Shown: piece by piece, positions 19,042 to 28,520 of the stretch
Layout: each line of letters begins with the position of its first letter
How positions within the stretch are numbered: position 1 is the stretch's first letter
DNA from: Algoriphagus chordae
Lineage (GTDB): Bacteria; Bacteroidota; Bacteroidia; Cytophagales; Cyclobacteriaceae
Length of the DNA: 64,000 nt
Direction of reading: 5' to 3'
Assembly (NCBI RefSeq): GCF_003254055.1
Contig: NZ_QKZT01000003.1
Location: 145,995-209,994, forward strand
The notes under the pieces: model-generated
Told to the model about the DNA's origin: nothing
What the model saw: only the letters and a program-made list of their open reading frames with translations
Database searches by the model: none
Program-made: the position numbers and the translations under genes

Positions 19042-19500
19042 ATGACCCTCCTAGTACTATCCAGTCTCCTAATTATCGGCCTTGTCCTATTGCTTGCTGA
19101 GGTACTCTTTGTGCCAGGCACCACTGTAGTTGGCATATTTGGTTTAGCAGTAAGTTTGGCAGGAATTGTCTATGCTTTTCTGAGTTTTGACACTGAGGTC
19201 GCATGGTGGATTACAGCATTGGCGGTAATCTTGAACCTTGCTGCTATTGTGTACGGATTTAGCTCTGGTGTTTGGAATCGATTTTCTCTTAAGACTTCCA
19301 TGCAAGGAGGGACTTTTGATGGTCGTACTGATTCCTTACAAATAGGAATGGTTGGAAAAACAATATCAGACTTAAAGCCAATAGGAAAAGCTAGCTTTGA
19401 AGATGATGTGTATGAGGTGAAATCAGAAAACGGGTTTATTACAGTGGGAACAGAGGTCACCATTATCAAAATTGAAAACAATAAAATTATAGTCAAATAA
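19042..19500 (+). CDS. NfeD-like membrane protein
   Basis: The 152-residue protein has three hydrophobic segments in residues ~3-75 and a C-terminal OB-fold-like domain ([19 protein letters not shown]). This is the short NfeD type that partners a flotillin. It ends 1 bp before the floA start, the classic NfeD-flotillin operon. The pair is linked to membrane microdomain organisation. The catalytic serine-protease domain of long NfeD proteins is absent. Confidence 0.9.
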   Translation: MTLLVLSSLLIIGLVLLLAEVLFVPGTTVVGIFGLAVSLAGIVYAFLSFDTEVAWWITALAVILNLAAIVYGFSSGVWNRFSLKTSMQGGTFDGRTDSLQIGMVGKTISDLKPIGKASFEDDVYEVKSENGFITVGTEVTIIKIENNKIIVK

Positions 19501-19501
19501 T

Positions 19502-20521
19502 ATGGAGAATTTAGATCCGAACAGTTCAATGTTCATCCTAGTGGCCGCGGTCGCAGGAATTGTCCTACTTTTCATCTTCTTGTACTTTGTTCCAGTCAAC
19601 CTCTGGATCACGGCTCAATTTTCCAATGTGAAAGTTGGGATAGGAGAGCTAATCGGGATGAGAATTAGAAAAGTGCCACCTAGTATTATTGTTAATTCTC
19701 TGATTACAGCCACTAAGGCTGGGGTGGAGCTGACGACCAATGACTTGGAAACTCACTACATGGCAGGCGGTAATATCCCCAACGTGATCAGAGCTTTGAT
19801 CTCAGCTGATAAGGCGAATATTAACCTGACCTTCAAGCAAGCTACAGCAATTGATTTGGCTGGTAGAGATGTATTTGAAGCGGTTCAGATATCTGTAAAC
19901 CCGAAGGTGATCAATACGCCTAATGTAGCTGCAGTAGCCGCAGATGGTATTCAATTGATCGCTAAAGCTAGAGTGACTGTTCGTGCAAATATCGCGCAAT
20001 TAGTCGGTGGAGCTGGTGAAGAAACCATTCTTGCCAGAGTAGGTGAGGGAATTGTAACTTCAATCGGTTCAGCTGCTACGCACAAAAGTGTACTAGAAAA
20101 TCCTGATAAAATCTCGAAGCTAGTTCTTCAAAGAGGTTTGGATGCTGGTACCGCATTTGAAATCTTGTCTATTGATATTGCAGATATCGATGTGGGAACA
20201 AACATTGGCGCGAAACTTCAAATCGATCAAGCATCTGCGGATCTAAAAGTGGCGGAAGCAAGAGCAGAAGAGCGACGTGCGATGGCAGTAGCCCTAGAGC
20301 AGGAGATGAAAGCGAGAAATGTAGAAATGAGAGCTAAGGTAATTGAAGCTGAAGCTGAAGTGCCAAGAGCATTGGCAGAAGCTTTCCGTAGTGGTAGACT
20401 TGGAGTGATGGACTATTACAAAATGGAAAACATCCAATCGGATACTTCGATGCGGGAATCCATAGCCAACTCGGATTCTGAATCGAAAGATTCATCGAAA
20501 GGCAAAAACGAGAAAAAATAA
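19502..20521 (+). CDS. floA: Flotillin-like protein FloA
   Basis: The 339-residue protein begins with a hydrophobic hairpin ([20 protein letters not shown]) followed by a SPFH-like domain ([19 protein letters not shown]) and an Ala/Glu-rich coiled coil (residues ~240-310). This is the FloA/YqfA family, which oligomerises in membrane microdomains. The last ~20 residues are Ser/Lys/Glu rich and disordered. The pairing with the NfeD-like protein 1 bp upstream supports the assignment. Confidence 0.94.
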   Translation: MENLDPNSSMFILVAAVAGIVLLFIFLYFVPVNLWITAQFSNVKVGIGELIGMRIRKVPPSIIVNSLITATKAGVELTTNDLETHYMAGGNIPNVIRALISADKANINLTFKQATAIDLAGRDVFEAVQISVNPKVINTPNVAAVAADGIQLIAKARVTVRANIAQLVGGAGEETILARVGEGIVTSIGSAATHKSVLENPDKISKLVLQRGLDAGTAFEILSIDIADIDVGTNIGAKLQIDQASADLKVAEARAEERRAMAVALEQEMKARNVEMRAKVIEAEAEVPRALAEAFRSGRLGVMDYYKMENIQSDTSMRESIANSDSESKDSSKGKNEKK

Positions 20522-20523
20522 AG

Positions 20524-20546
20524 AAAGGGGCTTAGGCCCCTTTTTT
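20524..20546. terminator. Bidirectional terminator between floA and the WG-repeat gene
   Basis: AAAGGGGC and the run GCCCCTTTTTT form a short GC-rich stem with a 4-nt loop, T-rich on the plus strand. The stem overlaps the stop codon of the convergent gene (20532-20534). Confidence 0.75.
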
Positions 20547-22097
20547 GTTTTTCTTATTTGATTCGACTACGATTTTAATCACCGTAGGTGTATAATTATT
20601 TTTTGTGAAAATCTGATCATTTGCCCAATCCACCAGGACTTCTTCATAGGCTAAAGGAATAATAATATCTCCTGCCTCGTTGATTACTCCTGTGAATCCA
20701 TCTTTCTGTACGATCACAAAATTCTTTCTTTCTCTTCTCAGATTTTCAAACTCCGCAGGGATTACTTCATTTGCCTCACTATCAAGAAGACCGGATTTTC
20801 CTGACTTTTCTACCATGAAATAGCCATCAGTAGTGCGGTAAATATTGTCAAAACCTTCCGAATTAAGAACTGCGCCAAATGTGTTCAAAAGAAAATATTT
20901 GCCATTTGTTTTTGCAATAGCTAGTCCCTTATAGAATGGCTTTATTTCTTCCCAAGTGGCCTCGGAAATCTGTTCGCCTGATGGGCTAATTAAACCCCAG
21001 TTTTGTGTGGTACGATAAGCTGCGATATTCTCTGCAAACATAGTTGCCTCAGCGTATTGAGGCTCAATAATCCAAGTTCCGGCTGAATTCACATAGCCAA
21101 AAGCGCCTTTTGATTTAGCAGGAAAAAGCCCCTCAGTCCCAAACTCAATCTCCTCTACATCTAGCATTGGTTGCACCAACCAGCCCTTTTTGCCTAAAAG
21201 TCCAATTTTTTCATCCCGAAAATGAACATTGTATAAGTCCTTACCGATTTTGTTTACAGCTGTCATGCCTACATCATCCAGCAAAATACCATCATCTTCC
21301 ATGACACGACGAAGCTTGCCATGAATGTATTCTAGCATGATGTCATTCTCAAAAGTAATTTTATGGAAAGAGTTGTAGCGGATATTTGATTTGATATCAT
21401 TTCCCTCGATCAGCAAGTACTGATCTTGGTTGAATCCATAAAAGAAATTGCTATGGGTATGCTGTAGTGTCTCAATGATGGGATCCATTACATAGTCTCC
21501 TTCTCTATTGATCAGACCATAACCAGAAGCTTCCTTAGCTAAAACAAACTCACCTTCATTATCTGAGAGAAGCTCAAAAGTTTTGTCGGGATTGATAGAT
21601 AATGGCAAAGAATACTCATCCCCTTTACGGACGATGATTAAGCCTGTATTGGTGATCTTAGCTTCATCCAATTCTCCTAAATAAGTTGTCTTGTTATGAC
21701 CTTTTTGAAATAACCAGTACTCATTGCCTTTGCTTGCCAACAAAAAGCTGAAGTAAGTGTCTATTTTTTCGTATTCTAAGGGTAATACTTTCTGTCCATA
21801 TTCATGAAATGCCCCAATTCCGTTTGGTCCTTTTACAAGTATCCACGGACTTAGGTATTGATAGATTTCAGTTCCTTCCAGTGAAACGGCCGGGCTCAAA
21901 TCGTTGGACAATAGAGAGAGTTCATCGCCTACCTTGCCCACTCGGACGGTTTCACTGAGGATATCTATATCATCGTAAATCAAACGTGATTGAAGCTGAA
22001 TTTTGGTGTTGTATACCTCCCAAGATTGAGCTTGTGCAGACTCAGAAATCCAAAAAGTAAGTAGGAGACTTAGGAGCGGGGTAAAGATTTTATTCAT
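20532..22097 (-). CDS. WG-repeat protein, secreted
   Basis: The 521-residue protein has a signal peptide (ending ESAQAQ) and about ten degenerate WG/KWG repeats, for example GYGLINREGDYVMDP, AFGYVNSAGTWIIEPQY, NWGLISPSGEQI and FTGVINEAGDIIIPLAY. WG repeats form beta-propeller-like or solenoid structures found in many Bacteroidetes exported proteins. No catalytic motif is visible. It converges on floA and is followed upstream by hemA on the same strand, but a hairpin at 22132-22170 separates them. The biological role is unknown. Confidence 0.85.
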   Translation of the reverse strand: MNKIFTPLLSLLLTFWISESAQAQSWEVYNTKIQLQSRLIYDDIDILSETVRVGKVGDELSLLSNDLSPAVSLEGTEIYQYLSPWILVKGPNGIGAFHEYGQKVLPLEYEKIDTYFSFLLASKGNEYWLFQKGHNKTTYLGELDEAKITNTGLIIVRKGDEYSLPLSINPDKTFELLSDNEGEFVLAKEASGYGLINREGDYVMDPIIETLQHTHSNFFYGFNQDQYLLIEGNDIKSNIRYNSFHKITFENDIMLEYIHGKLRRVMEDDGILLDDVGMTAVNKIGKDLYNVHFRDEKIGLLGKKGWLVQPMLDVEEIEFGTEGLFPAKSKGAFGYVNSAGTWIIEPQYAEATMFAENIAAYRTTQNWGLISPSGEQISEATWEEIKPFYKGLAIAKTNGKYFLLNTFGAVLNSEGFDNIYRTTDGYFMVEKSGKSGLLDSEANEVIPAEFENLRRERKNFVIVQKDGFTGVINEAGDIIIPLAYEEVLVDWANDQIFTKNNYTPTVIKIVVESNKKNKKGA

Positions 22098-22131
22098 TTA
22101 GATATAGGTTATTCGGCAAGGTGCTATAGGT

Positions 22132-22170
22132 AAAATGACCAAAGGTTTGGGACAATCCTTTGGTCATTTT
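22132..22170. terminator. Terminator after hemA
   Basis: AAAATGACCAAAGG pairs perfectly with CCTTTGGTCATTTT across an 11-nt loop. On the minus strand it lies 21 bp past the hemA stop. It is nearly symmetrical, so it could act on both strands. Confidence 0.8.
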
Positions 22171-22191
22171 TTATTGAGTTGGTAGTGTTAC

Positions 22192-23460
22192 TTATTCTGT
22201 TTTAACCTTCTCTAGATCAAATAGATCTGAGATTATTTGGATCATTTCTTCCGCTTGGTCACGCTGACAAGCAGCTCTAAGTTGTACTACCGGAACTTTG
22301 AGGATTTTTTGCATCATACTCTTTGTGATTTTGTCGATCACAGCAAATTCCTTTTTATCAGCATTTTTCGTAAACCTCGCCATCTCTTCTTGACGGATTT
22401 GCTCTAAAGCTTTCTTAAGTTTATTGATAGTAGGAGAGGCGATCATTTCTTTTTTCCAATCGAAAAACTCACTAATGCTCTCCTCAATTATATCTTCCAC
22501 TTTTGGTACAGAAGCCAATCTCTTTTCCAGGGTTTCAGAAGCTTTACTTCGAATGTTGTCTACATTATAAAGCACTACACCAGGAACATCTTCTACGGAA
22601 GTCTCTATGCTTCGAGGTACTGAGAGGTCTACTAGTAATTTGTAACTGTTGATCTGGAATTTATTGACCAGCTCCTTGGTGATAAAAGGTTCTGATCGCT
22701 GAATAGAACAAACTATTACATCGGCTTCCTCCATAGCCTCAAGGCAGTTCTCAAAAGGAACTACTTCAAATCCCATTTCCGCAGCGATAGTTTCTGCTTT
22801 GGATTGTGTTCTATTGGTGATCTTGACTTTCGCAGTAGGGATATGAACCATATTCTTGGCTACATCTTCACCGATTTCACCTACTCCAATCAATAGTATT
22901 CTTGGTTCAAAGGTGTTTGAAGTCAAACTTTCTATCAATTCAATCGCAGCATAAGATAAGGATGCCGCCCCATCTCTGAAGGCTGTTTCTTGTACGATAC
23001 GCTTATTGGTAAAAAAGACGGTATGCATCAATCGATGAAGAAACGGACCCGTCATATTCAAATCAGCAGAAGCCTGATAGGATCTTTTCACCTGATTGGA
23101 AATCTGAATATCACCTACGACCTGAGCTTCCAATCCCATAGATACCCTGAACAAATGCCTGATTGCGGCTTTGTCATTATTGAAAATCTCAAAATATTCT
23201 AGGTAATTAACGATATCAGTCAGGCCTTTCTCAAGTCCTATCAGCTTAATGATCTCAGTGCTTATGTCTAGATCATGGCTGTAATAGACTTCAGTTCTAT
23301 TGCAGGTGGAAAGTATCAATGCATCATTTAAGCTAAAAAAGTCCTTGAGCTTCAGTAATATAGCGTGTATAGCCTTATCGTCCAGAGAAATGATTTCCCG
23401 GATTTGTACAGGTGCATTTTTATGTGATAGACTGAGGGCTCTTAATTTGACTTGCATCAT
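22192..23460 (-). CDS. hemA: Glutamyl-tRNA reductase
   Basis: The 422-residue enzyme has the N-terminal catalytic domain with nucleophile Cys53 in STCNRTEVYY. It also has the Gly-rich NADPH domain (LLIGVGEIGEDVAKNM), the motif VVGDIQISNQVK and a C-terminal dimerisation helix region. It reduces glutamyl-tRNA to glutamate-1-semialdehyde, the first step of tetrapyrrole synthesis. Two adjacent ATG codons at 23460 and 23457 can serve as start. On the minus strand TAAATTTG (23484-23477) lies 17 bp upstream and is a likely -7 box. No other heme gene is in the window. Confidence 0.96.
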   Translation of the reverse strand: MMQVKLRALSLSHKNAPVQIREIISLDDKAIHAILLKLKDFFSLNDALILSTCNRTEVYYSHDLDISTEIIKLIGLEKGLTDIVNYLEYFEIFNNDKAAIRHLFRVSMGLEAQVVGDIQISNQVKRSYQASADLNMTGPFLHRLMHTVFFTNKRIVQETAFRDGAASLSYAAIELIESLTSNTFEPRILLIGVGEIGEDVAKNMVHIPTAKVKITNRTQSKAETIAAEMGFEVVPFENCLEAMEEADVIVCSIQRSEPFITKELVNKFQINSYKLLVDLSVPRSIETSVEDVPGVVLYNVDNIRSKASETLEKRLASVPKVEDIIEESISEFFDWKKEMIASPTINKLKKALEQIRQEEMARFTKNADKKEFAVIDKITKSMMQKILKVPVVQLRAACQRDQAEEMIQIISDLFDLEKVKTE

Positions 23461-23476
23461 GTATAAGCTTGGACTG

Positions 23477-23484
23477 CAAATTTA
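23477..23484 (-). promoter_or_regulatory. Candidate -7 box of hemA
   Basis: The minus strand reads TAAATTTG, a full match to TAnnTTTG, 17 bp before the start. Upstream of it (23502-23521) is a short hairpin ACCTGCC/GGCAGGT with loop ATTTCG. Confidence 0.4.
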
Positions 23485-23650
23485 ACAGACATAGGCACGG
23501 GACCTGCCATTTCGGGCAGGTATCTATTAATTTGTAACCTGTCTAAATAACTTTCAAGTATTAGGATACAAATATAGTGGTTCTTGATTTACTAGACTAA
23601 AACTATTATCTTATGTAATTGATAGTTTATGTCACCTTTTTTGATGAACT

Positions 23651-24334
23651 ATGGTCGCTAGATTTTTTTATTGGATGAAAGTATATCTGGGGTTTTCCAG
23701 AAAAGAGTCACGAGGTTTTGTGCTGCTCATCCCCGTTTTGCTACTACTCGTTATTTCCAGCCCTGTTTATAAAGCTATTAGAACCTCAAAATCAGAGAAT
23801 TTTCATCTGCAGTATTTAGCGAGTATTGATAGTCTTGAGAAGTCAGGATTTGTCCTGCTTACTTCGCCTTTTCCGGTGTTTAATCCTCAAGATACCATTG
23901 TAAAGAAGTCAAATTCTAAACAGCTTGAAAACCTAAACCGAATCCCATTTTCTGAAGCAGATTCTGTCACCCTCCAAATAGTGCCTGGAATTGGGCAAAG
24001 TACCGCTGGTAGGATCGTGAAGTTTAGAGAAAGTCTTGGTGGGCTTCATAGCAAAAGTCAGCTCTCTGAAGTGTATGGACTGAAACCAGAGACAATTGAT
24101 GCAATCTGGGAATATTTTGATTTTTCTCCAGCGATTTTTAGGAAGATTAAAATCAATCAAGTTGAAATTGATGAGCTAAGGCAACATCCTTATGTCAGTT
24201 ATGCGGAGGCGAAAGTCATAGTCGCCTTTAGAGATCAACATGGTGATTACCAGAACTCTGATGACCTTCTAAAGATAAAGATTTTCAAGCAGGAATGGAT
24301 CAATAAAATTTCTCCATACTTAGATTTTCAATAA
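23651..24334 (+). CDS. Helix-hairpin-helix (ComEA-like) membrane-anchored protein
   Basis: The 227-residue protein begins with a membrane helix (residues ~23-41, VLLIPVLLLLVIS). Two helix-hairpin-helix units follow: LQIVPGIGQSTAGRIVKF at residues ~102-119 and a second around EIDELRQHPYVSYAEAKVI. These resemble the DNA-binding ComEA domain, so the protein may hold or take up DNA at the cell surface, or be a structural relative. It is the first plus-strand gene after hemA. Competence function is inferred from the fold only. Confidence 0.82.
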   Translation: MVARFFYWMKVYLGFSRKESRGFVLLIPVLLLLVISSPVYKAIRTSKSENFHLQYLASIDSLEKSGFVLLTSPFPVFNPQDTIVKKSNSKQLENLNRIPFSEADSVTLQIVPGIGQSTAGRIVKFRESLGGLHSKSQLSEVYGLKPETIDAIWEYFDFSPAIFRKIKINQVEIDELRQHPYVSYAEAKVIVAFRDQHGDYQNSDDLLKIKIFKQEWINKISPYLDFQ

Positions 24335-24384
24335 TAGGGCAAATTCACTATTCCCAACTGAGTGATTTTCCCCATCTTTGGATC

Positions 24385-24858
24385 ATGGATTCTCACTTGG
24401 ATCAGATTCAATTACCCAAACTTAATTTGCCACATTTCGAGCCACAGCTTCAGGAGAAGGATGGGAAGTTTTGGGTGTTTGATTCGCTACGCAAAAAACA
24501 GTTGGTATTGACCCCCGAAGAATGGGTTCGACAGCATTGGATTAATTTCCTGATCAACCAATTGAAATTCCCCAAGGGGCTATTGGCCATGGAAAAAGGC
24601 TTGCTCTACAATAAATTGCTCAAGCGGACTGATCTCGTTGTCTGGGATAAAAGTGGAAATCCTTATTTATTGATAGAATGCAAAGCACCCAAAGTGAAAT
24701 TGACGCAAAAAACAATCGAACAGGCATGCATGTATCATAAAAAATTGAAAACGCCATTTTTGCTCATTAGTAATGGATTACAACATATTTGCTTGAGTTT
24801 TGATGCTATGGAGGAGAAGTTTACACAAGAGAAAAATTTTCCAGAACCTCCGATTTAA
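24385..24858 (+). CDS. Orphan HsdR N-terminal-like nuclease domain protein
   Basis: The 157-residue protein is a single HSDR_N-type domain. The PD-(D/E)xK nuclease pattern is visible as TDLVVWD followed by LLIECKAP, with a conserved QA at the following helix (IEQACMYH). It lacks helicase, specificity and methylase partners, so it is not a type I restriction enzyme. Stand-alone copies are common in Bacteroidetes and are usually described as hypothetical or DNA-repair-like. It lies 50 bp downstream of the HHH gene. Catalytic activity is plausible but unproven. Confidence 0.82.
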   Translation: MDSHLDQIQLPKLNLPHFEPQLQEKDGKFWVFDSLRKKQLVLTPEEWVRQHWINFLINQLKFPKGLLAMEKGLLYNKLLKRTDLVVWDKSGNPYLLIECKAPKVKLTQKTIEQACMYHKKLKTPFLLISNGLQHICLSFDAMEEKFTQEKNFPEPPI

Positions 24859-24869
24859 ATCCTGTGTTG

Positions 24870-24877
24870 TAAATTTG
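24870..24877 (+). promoter_or_regulatory. Candidate -7 box for the Crp/Fnr regulator gene
   Basis: TAAATTTG matches TAnnTTTG and lies 34 bp before the ATG at 24912. No -33 element was clear. Confidence 0.35.
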
Positions 24878-24911
24878 TCGTTATAATAACCTGAAATTAT
24901 CTCATCTAAGT

Positions 24912-25625
24912 ATGTCCAAGCCCGATTCAGTTCATCCTTGTGATCTTTGTTCCAGTCGGAGATTTTCTATGTTTTCTGATCTTACCAAAGAACAGGCATG
25001 TAATATTTCTGATAATAAAAACATGATTTCTCACCGAAAAGGGCAAATGCTTTATTACGAAGGAGCAAAGCCACTAGGGGTTTTTTGTGTGAATGCTGGA
25101 GTAATCAAGATTTTCAAAACTGCTTCTAATGGCAAGGATCAGATCATTCACTTGGCAAAAACAGGTGATCTATTAGGGTACTCAGCCTTACTAGGAGAGG
25201 AAAATTACACGAATTCTGCGATGGTGATAGAGGATGCCAAAATCTGTTTTATTCCAAAAGAAAATTTCCTCAAGGCATTGATTAGTAATGGGCCTTTTTT
25301 CAGAAGACTTACCAAAGCGCTTAGCAATGAAATAGGGGTGATGGAAGAAAAATTGGTCGATGCTTCGCAAAAGAGTATTCGAGAGAGATTAGCTTATTTG
25401 ATTGTGCAGTTGGCAAATTCTTATGGAATGGATGGTGGAGGTCATCAGCAGATCAATTTGGTCTTGAGTCGTGAGGAAATAGCCGGCTTGATCGGTACTG
25501 CCACCGAGTCAGTTATTCGATTATTGTCAGAATTCAAAAAGGATAAATTGATTGAGTTTGAAGGTAAAAAAATCATTATTCTAGATAAGGAAGGTTTAGT
25601 CAAGCTATCAGATTTTTATGCCTAA
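24912..25625 (+). CDS. Crp/Fnr family transcriptional regulator
   Basis: The 237-residue protein has a cyclic-nucleotide-binding-like beta barrel (residues ~45-130, LYYEGAKPLGVFCVNAGVIK) and a C-terminal Crp winged helix with recognition sequence SREEIAGLIGTATESVIRLL. The Cys motif near the N-terminus (CDLCSSRRF) resembles Fnr proteins that hold iron-sulfur, but the spacing differs from E. coli Fnr and a cluster is not certain. Downstream are rhodanese, DUF547, FAD oxidoreductase and 4Fe-4S genes, making redox control of that run plausible. Confidence 0.9.
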   Translation: MSKPDSVHPCDLCSSRRFSMFSDLTKEQACNISDNKNMISHRKGQMLYYEGAKPLGVFCVNAGVIKIFKTASNGKDQIIHLAKTGDLLGYSALLGEENYTNSAMVIEDAKICFIPKENFLKALISNGPFFRRLTKALSNEIGVMEEKLVDASQKSIRERLAYLIVQLANSYGMDGGGHQQINLVLSREEIAGLIGTATESVIRLLSEFKKDKLIEFEGKKIIILDKEGLVKLSDFYA

Positions 25626-25661
25626 ACTGAACATGATAGCTTCTATGTGGGTTGTGCTGGT

Positions 25662-26171
25662 ATGAAGTCAACATGCACTAGAAACACGCTTTCGCTAATT
25701 ATCCTAATTTTATTTTTGCATTTTTCCAGTGATTTGGCAGCCCAATCGGTTGCCTACAAAGCGCTGCTTTCTACACTTTATGATTCTGATTTTCCTATTG
25801 TAAAACCTGCTGAATTGACGGATTTGAGCAAATATCAGATTGTTGACACCAGAGAAAAAGAAGAATTCGAAGTAAGCCATCTGAAAGGAGCCAATTGGGT
25901 TGGTTACGATACTTTTAGCATTGATAATGTGTCCGGATTGGATAAGAATCAGCCCGTTTTGGTGTATTGTACTGTCGGAGCTAGGTCTCAAGAGATTGGC
26001 AAAAAGCTCAAAGAAGCAGGATTCAACCAAGTTTATAATCTATACGGTGGCTTGATCGAATGGGCGAATGAAAAAAAACCAATTTTTCATGAGGGCTCGC
26101 AAACCAATAAAGTCCATACCTATTCCAAATCTTGGGGAATTTGGCTGACCAAAGGAGAAAAGGTTTATTAA
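25662..26171 (+). CDS. Secreted rhodanese-like domain protein
   Basis: A GTG at 25647 is in frame, but ATG at 25662 precedes a good signal peptide (SLIILILFLHFSSDLAAQ) and is preferred, giving 169 residues. The rhodanese domain spans ~50-150, with substrate-loop cysteine in VLVYCTVGARSQ followed by the conserved YNLYGGLIEW. It probably transfers sulfane sulfur or acts as a periplasmic thiol protein. It lies 36 bp behind the Crp regulator and 89 bp before the DUF547 gene. Confidence 0.85.
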   Translation: MKSTCTRNTLSLIILILFLHFSSDLAAQSVAYKALLSTLYDSDFPIVKPAELTDLSKYQIVDTREKEEFEVSHLKGANWVGYDTFSIDNVSGLDKNQPVLVYCTVGARSQEIGKKLKEAGFNQVYNLYGGLIEWANEKKPIFHEGSQTNKVHTYSKSWGIWLTKGEKVY

Positions 26172-26260
26172 AAGCCTCTTTTGGTCTTCAACCCGACCAA
26201 TTCCTATTTCATCAAATCCTTATTTTGAATCGGATCGTAAATCATCCTAAACAATTTCTT

Positions 26261-27025
26261 ATGAAAAATCTAAAAATACATATTGCCCTATTCTTCAGTA
26301 TGGTTCTTTTGAGCTGTCAAAGCTCCGTGCCAGGAATGGCAGGCACAAGTCCTCCGAGCAACAAAGCTTGGAATGAATTGCTCAAGGCAAATGTGAGTGC
26401 CGATGGAAAAGTGAATTACAAAGGATTCATTAAGGAGAAAGCAAAACTGGAAGCCTATGTGAAAAGCATCAGCGAAAATGCTCCCGATCGCAAAACATGG
26501 TCAAAAAACGAGCAATTGGCGTATTGGATTAATGCTTACAATGCTTTTACCGTGAAATTGATTGTGGACAATTATCCAGTAGAAAGTATCAAAGACCTGG
26601 GGCCAAAATTGAAAATTCCGATGATCAAGGACGTCTGGCATTACAAGTTTTTCAAAATTGGAGGTGAGGATTCCAGTCTAGATGAGATCGAGCATTCGAT
26701 TTTGAGAAAAGAATTTGAAGAACCTAGAATCCACTTCGCTATTAACTGTGCTTCTGTTTCCTGTCCGCCTTTGCTCAATGAAGCTTTCGAGGCAGATACT
26801 ATCGATGCTCAATTGGATAAGGTCGCCAAAGGCTTTATCAACGATTCCTCTAGGAATAAAATTACTGCTGAATCCGCACAGGTGTCATCTATTTTCTCAT
26901 GGTTCAAAGGTGATTTCACCAAGAATGGCGATCTAATAGACTTCTTGAATAAGTACAGTACCACTAAAATCAAATCCTCTGCAAAAGTGAGCTATTTGGA
27001 TTATGATTGGAATCTGAACGAATAG
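26261..27025 (+). CDS. DUF547 lipoprotein
   Basis: The frame is open from 26132, but ATG at 26261 starts a lipoprotein signal (MKNLKIHIALFFSMVLLSC) and is clearly the true start, giving 254 residues. The DUF547 signature YWINAYNAFTVKLIVDNYP is at residues ~88-106 and ALNCASVSCPPLL-like NCASVSCPPL follows near residue 165. DUF547 may be a glutaredoxin-associated or cysteine-peptidase-like fold; the activity is not known. It shares direction and short spacing with the rhodanese gene upstream and the oxidoreductase downstream. Confidence 0.88.
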   Translation: MKNLKIHIALFFSMVLLSCQSSVPGMAGTSPPSNKAWNELLKANVSADGKVNYKGFIKEKAKLEAYVKSISENAPDRKTWSKNEQLAYWINAYNAFTVKLIVDNYPVESIKDLGPKLKIPMIKDVWHYKFFKIGGEDSSLDEIEHSILRKEFEEPRIHFAINCASVSCPPLLNEAFEADTIDAQLDKVAKGFINDSSRNKITAESAQVSSIFSWFKGDFTKNGDLIDFLNKYSTTKIKSSAKVSYLDYDWNLNE

Positions 27026-27076
27026 AACCAAGTTTTTGGTAAATTTCAAATTGAGTCTTATTTCAACCCCAACCCA

Positions 27077-28432
27077 ATGAGTTCAAACCGCCATGTAGTC
27101 ATCATCGGCAATGGAATAGCAGGTGTCACCTGTGCCAGACAGCTTCGTAAGCTGGATGATTCGGTCAGAATTACGCTGATATCAGGTGAGTCCAAATACT
27201 TTTTTTCAAGAACTGCCCTCATGTATGTGTTCATGGGGCACATGGAATTCAAGCATACACAGCCTTATGAAAATTGGTTTTGGGAGAAAAATAGGATTGA
27301 GCTAAAAGAAGCTTGGGTGAAATCAATTGATTACGCTGCTAAGAATCTACATTTCGAGTCTGGCGAAAATATGGGCTATGATGAACTTGTGATCGCCACA
27401 GGTTCTAAGCCGAATAAGTTTGGCTGGCCGGGTGAAGACCTACAAGGAGTACAGGGTTTGTATTCCAAACAAGATTTGGAGCTGATGGAAGAAAACACAC
27501 ATGAGGGTGTAAAGCGAGCAGTGATAGTAGGTGGAGGTTTGATCGGAATTGAGATGGCAGAAATGCTTGCTTATAAGAAGATTCCAGTAACTTTTTTGGT
27601 GAGAGAATCCAGCTTTTGGAGCAATGTACTTCCCAAAGAGGAATCAGAGCTAGTGGGCCGGCATATGCGAGAGCATCACATAGATTTGAGGTTAGGCGAA
27701 GAATTGAATGAAATTATCTCTGATCAGAATGCCCGTGTAAAAGCTATCAAAACGAAATCAGGTGAGGAGATTCAGTGTCAATTTGTAGGCCTCACGGCTG
27801 GTGTAAAGCCGAGTATTGACTTTCTCAGAAATACCGAATTGGGAGTTAATCGCGGCGTTAAGGTCAACTTTGGCTTCCAGACCAATATTCCAAATGTGTA
27901 TTCCATAGGTGATTGCGCCGAGTTTCATGAGGCTCCGGCTTCTGACCGCAAGCAGGTAGAGCAAGTTTGGTATACTGGAAGGATGCATGGTGAGACCTTA
28001 GGGCATATTTTGGCTGGTAAAAAGATCACTTATAAACCAGGTATTTGGTTTAATTCAGCTAAGTTTCTGGATATAGAATATCAGACCTACGGCACGGTCC
28101 CAGCTAGCTGGGATGCTGAAAAAGTTAAGTCCTTTTATTGGGAGCATGCTGGAGGGAAAATCTCTTTTCGAATGCTAATGGACCTGCAGGACAAAATTCT
28201 CGGTGTGAATAATTTTGGTTTTCGGCTCAGACATGAGTTTTTCGATCAGGCGATCGGAGAAGCTTGGGATGGAGCTAAGGTGATTTCCAAACTCGATAAG
28301 GCCAACTTTGATCCGGAGTTTTTCGCGCCTTATTATATAGAAATTCAAAAGGCCTTTAAAGACCAATTCGGAGGAAATGTCAAAGTTTCCAAAAAATCAT
28401 TTATCCAAAAATTATTCGGAGCAAGCGTATGA
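27077..28432 (+). CDS. NAD(P)/FAD-dependent pyridine nucleotide-disulfide-type oxidoreductase
   Basis: The 451-residue flavoprotein has an FAD-binding GxGxxG (IIGNGIAGVTCARQL, residues ~8-22), the ATG motif (ELVIATGSKPN), an NAD(P)-binding GGGLIGIEMAEML and the second FAD motif (VYSIGDCAEF). A ~100-residue C-terminal extension of unknown role ends the protein. It lacks a redox-active CxxC pair, so it is like NirB- or rubredoxin-reductase-type enzymes. The next gene encodes a 4Fe-4S membrane protein, a likely electron partner; this link is inferred from proximity only. Confidence 0.88.
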   Translation: MSSNRHVVIIGNGIAGVTCARQLRKLDDSVRITLISGESKYFFSRTALMYVFMGHMEFKHTQPYENWFWEKNRIELKEAWVKSIDYAAKNLHFESGENMGYDELVIATGSKPNKFGWPGEDLQGVQGLYSKQDLELMEENTHEGVKRAVIVGGGLIGIEMAEMLAYKKIPVTFLVRESSFWSNVLPKEESELVGRHMREHHIDLRLGEELNEIISDQNARVKAIKTKSGEEIQCQFVGLTAGVKPSIDFLRNTELGVNRGVKVNFGFQTNIPNVYSIGDCAEFHEAPASDRKQVEQVWYTGRMHGETLGHILAGKKITYKPGIWFNSAKFLDIEYQTYGTVPASWDAEKVKSFYWEHAGGKISFRMLMDLQDKILGVNNFGFRLRHEFFDQAIGEAWDGAKVISKLDKANFDPEFFAPYYIEIQKAFKDQFGGNVKVSKKSFIQKLFGASV

Positions 28433-28520
28433 AATCGAACATGATGATTATGTCAAATGTAGGAATGATGAATAACCATGTGAGATTCCATGTGTCCTAT
28501 AAAAATCAAATTATATACAC

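Noticed and set aside
23502..23521. Hairpin ACCTGCC/GGCAGGT upstream of hemA as a terminator
   Set aside because: Only 7 bp and without a T run, and no gene ends there; possibly a small repeat element only.
24385..24858. Type I restriction system suggested by the HSDR_N domain
   Set aside because: No hsdM or hsdS gene nearby and the domain stands alone.
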